Notes under the pieces: model-generated
Seen by the model: the letters and a program-made list of their open reading frames with translations, nothing else
What the model was told of the DNA's origin: nothing
The model's database searches: none
In this document: positions 5,007 through 9,191 of the stretch, one piece after another
How positions within the stretch are numbered: position 1 is the stretch's first letter
Layout of the letters: every line of letters starts with the position of its first letter
Program-made: the position numbers and the translations under genes
Assembly (NCBI GenBank): GCA_944363005.1
Contig: CALVTV010000150.1
Coordinates: forward strand, 1-9,191
Direction of reading: 5' to 3'
Source of the DNA: an uncultured Clostridia bacterium
GTDB taxonomy: Bacteria; Bacillota; Clostridia; Christensenellales; Aristaeellaceae
DNA length: 9,191 nt

Positions 5007-6757
5007 ACAGACAGGAGCATGAGCCCACGCGCGAGGAGCTTCTGCGCGCGTTTGCCAAGACGCCGGCCGCGTTTGAGGATGGCGTCGAAGATACCCTCCG
5101 CAGACTCAAACGCAGCGAGGAGGGCCATATCATGAAGCGTAAGTTGACGTTGGCGCCGGTATTGGTGCTGATTCTGGTGGTTTTGTTGGCGGGGATTGCT
5201 GTTGCCCTGTATCCCGGGACGATTGAGCGCTTCGGCGCGTTTTATGGCGAGGACTTCGCCAAACGGCTCGAAGGGGGCGACCTGGCGCAGTCCGGCGCAT
5301 CGTATACCCTGGGCGATGTGACGTATACGGTGACGGATGTGGTGTATGAAGGCGGCGTGCTCTATGGCACGGTCGTCATGGAGCCGGCTGAAGGCGCGAA
5401 TGTCGTGCTGATTCCGGAGGACACGGATGTCAACAGCCCGTTTGGGGTGAACACCGGCTATGGGGAGGAGGCGCCGGAGGACGCGCAGAGCTACAAGCAG
5501 GTGGCACAGGCGCGCGGAGCGCGGATGCTGCTGGCCAAGTGCGTGCCGAACGGCTATGTGCTCGACGGAGAACTGCTCACCGGCGACTGCGGATACATCG
5601 ATACGGCGACGCCGGAGGGGGCGATTCTCTCTTCCTTTGAGCTCTACGGGTGGAACGGCGGCATTGAGCGCGCCGCGGACTACGTCATCGAGCTGTCGCT
5701 GAGCAACTGGGAAGTGACGCCGGAGGGCGAGTGGCTGCGCGAGGAGCCCAACAATACCTGGCAAAAGGCGGCATGGCGAGTGACCGTGGAGCCTACGCTG
5801 GTGGAACAGACCCCCGTGCCGGCTCCGCAGGCCGCTAATGTCGCGGGCGCCGAAGTCCTCCTGCCCACGGGGTTTGACGGCGCATTGCCGGTCTATGTCG
5901 TGGCGGAACGGGATCTGCGGCAGGTCGTGCAGACGCTGGATTTTTCCAACGAGGACGTATCCAAGGAGGACGCTCAGGAATACGGGACGTATTATGAGCT
6001 GACAGACGGCGGAAGGCTTTCGCTTGAGAGCGAGGGCTTCGTGAGGTGGAGAGCCGACGGCGATGCGCAAGGCGACGTCATCGACCTGGTTTCCTGGGAA
6101 CACTTCGAGGCGGACAACGGGTACTGCTATGGACAGGCGCAACCGGTGAAGGAGCTTGAGGCATTCCCGCTCGAGGAGGCGCTGGCTGAGGTGGAGGCGC
6201 TGTTTGAAGCGTGGGATTTGCCGCCGGTGCAGCTGATGGACGTTTGGACGGTGGATATGGACACGGCATTGGCGCTCAAGGAGGCGTACGATGCGCGCAA
6301 CGAGGCGCGAAGCCCCGAACCGTCCCGATTTGACGTGTCCGGCATGACCAAGCAAGACGAGGGTTACGCGCTGTTTTACAACGGCGCGGTGCAGGGCGTG
6401 CCCTGTTCAGATGAATACTTGAGCATGCAGGCCTATGTCACGGATCGCGGTGTCGAGTACCTGAGCCTGCGTGCGCCCTATGCGCTGGGAGAAGCGCAGG
6501 GGGAAGCTGTGCAGCTGATCGGTGCGCAGGAGGCGCTGGCGTATGCCATTCAGGCGGCGCAAAACAGCTGGCTGCCCGAACTGGCGCAACCGCTTGAAAC
6601 GCCGCTTCGCATCGAACTGGTCTACACGGTGCGCAACCGTGCGCAACTCTGGCCTGCCTACAACATCTACGCTGTGGATGGGGTGAAGGACGGCTATGTG
6701 TTCAGCGTCACGGTTTCCACGCAGGATGGCACGGTACTCAATGCGCCGTGGATGTAA
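5003..6757 (+). CDS. Single-pass membrane protein with anti-sigma-like layout and large extracytoplasmic region
   Basis: The 584-residue protein starts at GTG, overlaps the sigma gene by four bases, and has AGGAGGGG eight bases upstream. Residues 1-48 are charged and presumably cytoplasmic, including TREELLRAFAKTPAAFEDGV and a helical TLRRLKRSEE segment. Residues 49-69 form one transmembrane helix, and the remaining roughly 515 residues should lie outside the membrane. The outer part is acidic and rich in aromatic and beta-strand patterns, for example YTLGDVTYTVTDVVYEGGVL at 101-120. A proline-rich linker lies near 265-277. A C-terminal part from about 385 alternates helix (EEALAEVEALFEAW) with strands ending WPAYNIYAVDG, loosely recalling PepSY/YycI-type folds. 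I recognise no named family over the full length. An anti-sigma or sensor role is inferred from gene order, the overlap and the topology. A zinc-binding HxxxCxxC motif is absent. Confidence 0.72.
   Translation: MNRQEHEPTREELLRAFAKTPAAFEDGVEDTLRRLKRSEEGHIMKRKLTLAPVLVLILVVLLAGIAVALYPGTIERFGAFYGEDFAKRLEGGDLAQSGASYTLGDVTYTVTDVVYEGGVLYGTVVMEPAEGANVVLIPEDTDVNSPFGVNTGYGEEAPEDAQSYKQVAQARGARMLLAKCVPNGYVLDGELLTGDCGYIDTATPEGAILSSFELYGWNGGIERAADYVIELSLSNWEVTPEGEWLREEPNNTWQKAAWRVTVEPTLVEQTPVPAPQAANVAGAEVLLPTGFDGALPVYVVAERDLRQVVQTLDFSNEDVSKEDAQEYGTYYELTDGGRLSLESEGFVRWRADGDAQGDVIDLVSWEHFEADNGYCYGQAQPVKELEAFPLEEALAEVEALFEAWDLPPVQLMDVWTVDMDTALALKEAYDARNEARSPEPSRFDVSGMTKQDEGYALFYNGAVQGVPCSDEYLSMQAYVTDRGVEYLSLRAPYALGEAQGEAVQLIGAQEALAYAIQAAQNSWLPELAQPLETPLRIELVYTVRNRAQLWPAYNIYAVDGVKDGYVFSVTVSTQDGTVLNAPWM
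5118..5123 (+). promoter_or_regulatory. Internal Shine-Dalgarno before an in-frame ATG (5132) of the anti-sigma-like gene
   Basis: AGGAGG lies eight bases before the in-frame ATG at 5132 (Met44). Starting there would give a protein beginning MKRKLTLAPVLVLIL, a signal-anchor without the cytoplasmic sigma-facing segment. The site also encodes Glu-Glu-Gly, so it could be chance. The upstream GTG at 5003 has an equally good site and is kept as the main start. Confidence 0.35.
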
Positions 6758-6763
6758 TGGATG

Positions 6764-6789
6764 AAGCCGCCCTTCGGGGCGGCTTTTTT
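6764..6789 (+). terminator. Rho-independent terminator after the sigma/anti-sigma pair
   Basis: A nine-base-pair stem AAGCCGCCC/GGGCGGCTT (6764-6772 with 6777-6785) is capped by the very stable TTCG tetraloop and ends in a run of six T. It starts seven bases after the stop codon and insulates the downstream operon. Confidence 0.95.
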
Positions 6790-6816
6790 GCGTCCAGTTT
6801 AGAAGACCGGCCGCGA

Positions 6817-6845
6817 TTGACAAAGGGCAGAACTTTCCATATAAT
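6817..6845 (+). promoter_or_regulatory. Full-consensus sigma-A promoter of the molybdenum hydroxylase operon
   Basis: TTGACA (6817-6822) and TATAAT (6840-6845) match the consensus in all twelve positions and are separated by the ideal 17 bases. The predicted start is near 6852, giving a leader of about 37 bases before the ATG at 6889. A small hairpin CCGT/ACGG (6864-6867 with 6874-6877) sits directly before the Shine-Dalgarno. Confidence 0.9.
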
Positions 6846-6888
6846 GAACCTGAATACGCAAGACCGTTCGAGGACGGCGGAGGGAAAC

Positions 6889-7668
6889 ATGGCGAGTTAC
6901 ACGAATTATGTCATGGCGCAGTCGCTTGAAGAAGCATATGCGCTCAATCAAAAGAAGAGCGCGGTGATCGTCGCGGGCAACATGTGGCTGCGCATGTGCG
7001 GCTTGCGGCGGCAGACGGCCATTGATCTGTCAAAATTGGGGCTTGACGCCATCGAGGAGACGCAGGATGCGTTTATCGTAGGGAGTATGACGTCCCTGCG
7101 CGCGCTGGAAACCCATGAAGCGCTCAACCGGGAGACGGGCGGTGCGTTTCGCGAGGCGCTCGCGCCGATTGTTGGAACCCAGTTCCGCAGGACTGCGACG
7201 GTCGGGGGAAGCGTGTACGCGCGCTTCGGTTTTTCCGACGTCAGCGCTTTGCTGTTGGCGCTTGACGCGCAGGTGGAGCTTTACAAGCGGGGCGTTGTGC
7301 CGCTTGAGGAGTATCAGCGGGAGACGTGGGATCGCGACATCCTCACCCATGTGCGCATTCCCAAGGGACGGCGGGCCGGCATTGCGAGCGTGCGGCTGAG
7401 CAAGACGGACTTTCCGGTGCTCGTGTGCGCGGCTTCGACGGATGGGGAGACGCTGCGCCTGGTGATGGGCGCGCGCCCTGCACGGGCGATGGTGGTCGCG
7501 GATGGGCTGCGCTTGACGGCGGATCTTCAAGATTGGGAAGCGCTGGCTGGCAGCGTTCCCTTGGGCACAAACCTGCGCGCCAGTGAAGCATACAGAAGGA
7601 AGATTGCGCCGGTGCTGATGCAGCGCGCGGTGCAGGCCTGCTTGGGAGGAAACGAAGATGACCATTGA
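6889..7668 (+). CDS. Molybdenum hydroxylase, FAD-binding subunit (CoxM/XdhB/YgfM type)
   Basis: The 259-residue protein is the medium subunit of a xanthine dehydrogenase-family enzyme; its FAD passes electrons from the iron-sulfur clusters to the final acceptor. Its length matches the short E. coli YgfM type. VAGNMWLRMC at 28-37 occupies the first FAD loop (usually AGGTxL-like), and TATVGGSVYARF at 103-114 with SDVSALLLALDAQ at 117-129 forms the second. A C-terminal CO-dehydrogenase-flavoprotein-type domain follows from about 160, ending near TNLRASEAYRRKIAPVLMQR. The ATG at 6889 is chosen because GGAGGG lies just upstream. The open frame back to 6748 is rejected since it would run through the terminator and the promoter, and ATG 6844 lies in the -10 box. 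It overlaps the next gene by 11 bases. The first loop departs from the GG consensus (N31, M32), so FAD binding is inferred. Confidence 0.9.
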   Translation: MASYTNYVMAQSLEEAYALNQKKSAVIVAGNMWLRMCGLRRQTAIDLSKLGLDAIEETQDAFIVGSMTSLRALETHEALNRETGGAFREALAPIVGTQFRRTATVGGSVYARFGFSDVSALLLALDAQVELYKRGVVPLEEYQRETWDRDILTHVRIPKGRRAGIASVRLSKTDFPVLVCAASTDGETLRLVMGARPARAMVVADGLRLTADLQDWEALAGSVPLGTNLRASEAYRRKIAPVLMQRAVQACLGGNEDDH

Positions 7669-8119
7669 GTTTACGCTGAACGGGCGGCCTGTGACGGCGC
7701 AGGCGCACCCGGCGGATTCGCTCTATGATGTGTTGCGCGCGCTGAATATCGCGAGCGTCAAATGCGGATGCGAGACGACCAACTGCGGACTGTGCACGGT
7801 GCATCTGAATGGCAAAGCGGTGCTCTCTTGCAGCGTGCCCGCGCCGCGCGTGGCCGGTCACGAGGTGGTGACGCTCGAAGGATTGCAGCAGGAGGCCCTG
7901 GCGCTGGGCGCCTGTTTGGCAGATGAAGGCGCAGAGCAGTGTGGATTTTGCGCGCCCGGTCTGATGATGAATGTGCTGGCCCTGGCGCGGGAGAACCCGG
8001 CGGCGACGGATGCGCAGATCGACGCGTATCTGGCGGGCAATCTCTGCCGCTGCACGGGCTATATGAGCCAGCGGCGGGCGATTCGCCGCTATCTTGATTC
8101 GCTGGAGGTGCGCGCATGA
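7658..8119 (+). CDS. Molybdenum hydroxylase, 2Fe-2S subunit (CoxS/XdhC type)
   Basis: The 153-residue small subunit carries two 2Fe-2S clusters that move electrons from the molybdenum site to FAD. The N-terminal plant-ferredoxin-like domain (1-75) has ligands C38, C43, C46 and C58 in CGCETTNCGLC and the following VLSC. The C-terminal helical domain holds C95 and C98 in QCGFCAPG and C130 and C132 in NLCRCTGY. An additional C36 sits two residues before the first ligand, where homologues often carry another residue. The ATG at 7658 has GGGAGG eight bases upstream, inside the end of the FAD-subunit gene. The stop TGA overlaps the next start in ATGA, so the three subunits are translationally coupled. 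Family assignment is very secure. Confidence 0.96.
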   Translation: MTIEFTLNGRPVTAQAHPADSLYDVLRALNIASVKCGCETTNCGLCTVHLNGKAVLSCSVPAPRVAGHEVVTLEGLQQEALALGACLADEGAEQCGFCAPGLMMNVLALARENPAATDAQIDAYLAGNLCRCTGYMSQRRAIRRYLDSLEVRA

Positions 8120-9191
8120 AGGCAGTAGGAATGGGTGTGCGCAAAAAGGATGCTTTGGCGCTGACGACGGGCAAACCGGTTTACACGGAGGATATCGCGC
8201 CCAAGGATTGCCTGGTGGTCAAGCTGATGCGCAGCCCCCATGCGCACGCGATGATCGAGGAAATCGACGTCAGCCGCGCGCTCAAGGCGCCTGGTGTGGC
8301 CTGCGTGCTCACGTATCGCGACGTGCCGGGCACACGCTTTACCCTGGCGGGGCAGACGTATCCGGAGTTCAGCCCGTATGACCGGCTGATCCTTGACCGG
8401 CACCTGCGCTGCGTAGGCGACCCGGTTGCCGTCGTCGCGGCGGAAACGGCCCGGCAGGCCGAGGCGGCCATGCGGCTCATTCGCGTGCGCTACCAGGTGC
8501 TTCCCGCTGTGCTGGACGCGCAGCGGGCGAAAGACAACCCGGTGGTCATCCATCCCGAAGCGGATTGGCGGGCGCTGGTGCCCGATTGCGGCGCGGATAA
8601 CCGGCGCAACCTCTGCTCGACGGGCGAAGAGGCACAGGGCGACGTCGAGGCGGAACTGGCCGCTTGCGACGTGGTGATCGACGAGGTCTATGAGACCAAG
8701 GCGAACCAGCAGTGCATGATGGAGACCTTCCGCGCCTTCACCCGCTGCGATGCGTATGGGCGGTTGGAAGTGGTCTCCTCCACGCAGGTCCCCTTTCACG
8801 TGCGGCGGATTCTGGCCACGGCGCTGGAGATCAAAAAGAGCGATGTCCGCGTCGTCAAACCGCGCATTGGCGGGGGGTTTGGCGCCAAACAGACCGCGGT
8901 TTGCGAGATTTACCCGGCGATTGTGACGCGCAAGACGGGGCGGCCCGCGATGATTATCTACACGCGGGAGGAGTCAATGACGATTTCCTCGCCGCGACAT
9001 GCCATGCGCATGCACGTGCGCGTCGGCGCCATGAACGACGGCACGATTCGCGCAATCGACCTGTATACGCTCTCCAATACCGGCGCTTACGGCGAGCATG
9101 GGCCCACGACTGTCGGCCTTTCGGGCCACAAGTCGATTCCGCTCTACACGCATCACATGAAGGCGTTCCGCTTCCGGTGGGACGTGGTGTA
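8116..9191 (+). CDS. Molybdenum hydroxylase, molybdopterin-binding large subunit (N-terminal part, cut by window edge)
   Basis: The first 358 residues are visible; the full subunit in this family is usually 750-960 residues, so more than half lies beyond the right edge. The protein binds the molybdopterin cofactor and hydroxylates the substrate. The start MKAVGMGVRKKDALALTTGK leads into the a/b hammerhead domain (about 15-125) with GKPVYTEDI and VKLMRSPHAHA. The molybdopterin-binding part begins with STQVPFHVRRILA, then PRIGGGFGAKQ at 249-259, and NTGAYGEHGPTTVGL near 325-339. The catalytic glutamate near the C-terminus is not in view. The ATG overlaps the stop of the small-subunit gene by four bases. 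The order FAD, 2Fe-2S, Mo matches coxMSL-like operons. Substrate is undetermined: a purine such as xanthine is the common default, but nicotinate- or aldehyde-type activity is equally possible. Confidence 0.94.
   Translation, partial: MKAVGMGVRKKDALALTTGKPVYTEDIAPKDCLVVKLMRSPHAHAMIEEIDVSRALKAPGVACVLTYRDVPGTRFTLAGQTYPEFSPYDRLILDRHLRCVGDPVAVVAAETARQAEAAMRLIRVRYQVLPAVLDAQRAKDNPVVIHPEADWRALVPDCGADNRRNLCSTGEEAQGDVEAELAACDVVIDEVYETKANQQCMMETFRAFTRCDAYGRLEVVSSTQVPFHVRRILATALEIKKSDVRVVKPRIGGGFGAKQTAVCEIYPAIVTRKTGRPAMIIYTREESMTISSPRHAMRMHVRVGAMNDGTIRAIDLYTLSNTGAYGEHGPTTVGLSGHKSIPLYTHHMKAFRFRWDVV

Noticed and set aside
4871..6355. 494-residue minus-strand open frame
   Set aside because: It is antisense to the sigma and membrane-protein genes, very rich in Arg, His and Leu, and has no recognisable domain or Shine-Dalgarno site.
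6748..6888. Upstream extension of the FAD subunit to an ATG at 6748
   Set aside because: It would translate across the terminator and the consensus promoter; the family N-terminus and the Shine-Dalgarno fit 6889.

Overview
The window is about 60% G+C by eye and is densely coded on both strands. All ten genes look ordinary and bacterial. It most likely comes from a high-GC member of the Bacillota, class Clostridia, such as an uncultured gut lineage. The reasons are purine-rich Shine-Dalgarno sites of the AGGAGG type before most genes, a SpoVB-like flippase, a Gram-positive-type LuxS, a YitT-family membrane protein, and an ECF sigma factor followed by a membrane protein with an anti-sigma-like layout. 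This placement is inference from gene content; no rRNA or other marker is present. I see no tRNA, rRNA, CRISPR array, insertion sequence or phage gene, and no stretch over 300 bases lacks a gene.

Layout. (1) Bases 1-1645, minus strand: luxS, then mtnN, then a YitT-family gene cut by the window edge, tightly packed and read from a good sigma-A-type promoter at 1678-1706. MtnN and LuxS catalyse consecutive steps, S-adenosylhomocysteine to S-ribosylhomocysteine to homocysteine plus the AI-2 precursor DPD. (2) 1781-2593, plus strand: a Cof-type HAD phosphatase with its own promoter at 1723-1751, back to back with the luxS promoter. (3) 2565-3866, minus strand: a SpoVB/MurJ-type flippase whose 3' end overlaps the HAD gene by 29 bases. 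(4) 3930-4394, plus strand: a dCMP-deaminase-family enzyme, closed by a strong terminator at 4424-4453. (5) 4527-6757, plus strand: an ECF sigma factor overlapped by 4 bases by a 584-residue single-pass membrane protein, probably its anti-sigma or sensor partner, closed by a UUCG-loop terminator at 6764-6789. (6) 6817-9191, plus strand: a full-consensus promoter and a molybdenum hydroxylase operon in the order FAD subunit, 2Fe-2S subunit, molybdopterin subunit (cut by the right edge).

How the parts relate. The luxS operon and the molybdenum hydroxylase operon are each coherent units. The sigma/membrane-protein pair is probably a self-contained envelope-signalling module. The remaining genes look like neighbours rather than partners. 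The least explained items are the large extracytoplasmic part of the sigma-linked protein, a second well-placed translation start just before its membrane segment, and the YitT gene at the end of the luxS-mtnN unit. I did not find evidence for a wholly new system.
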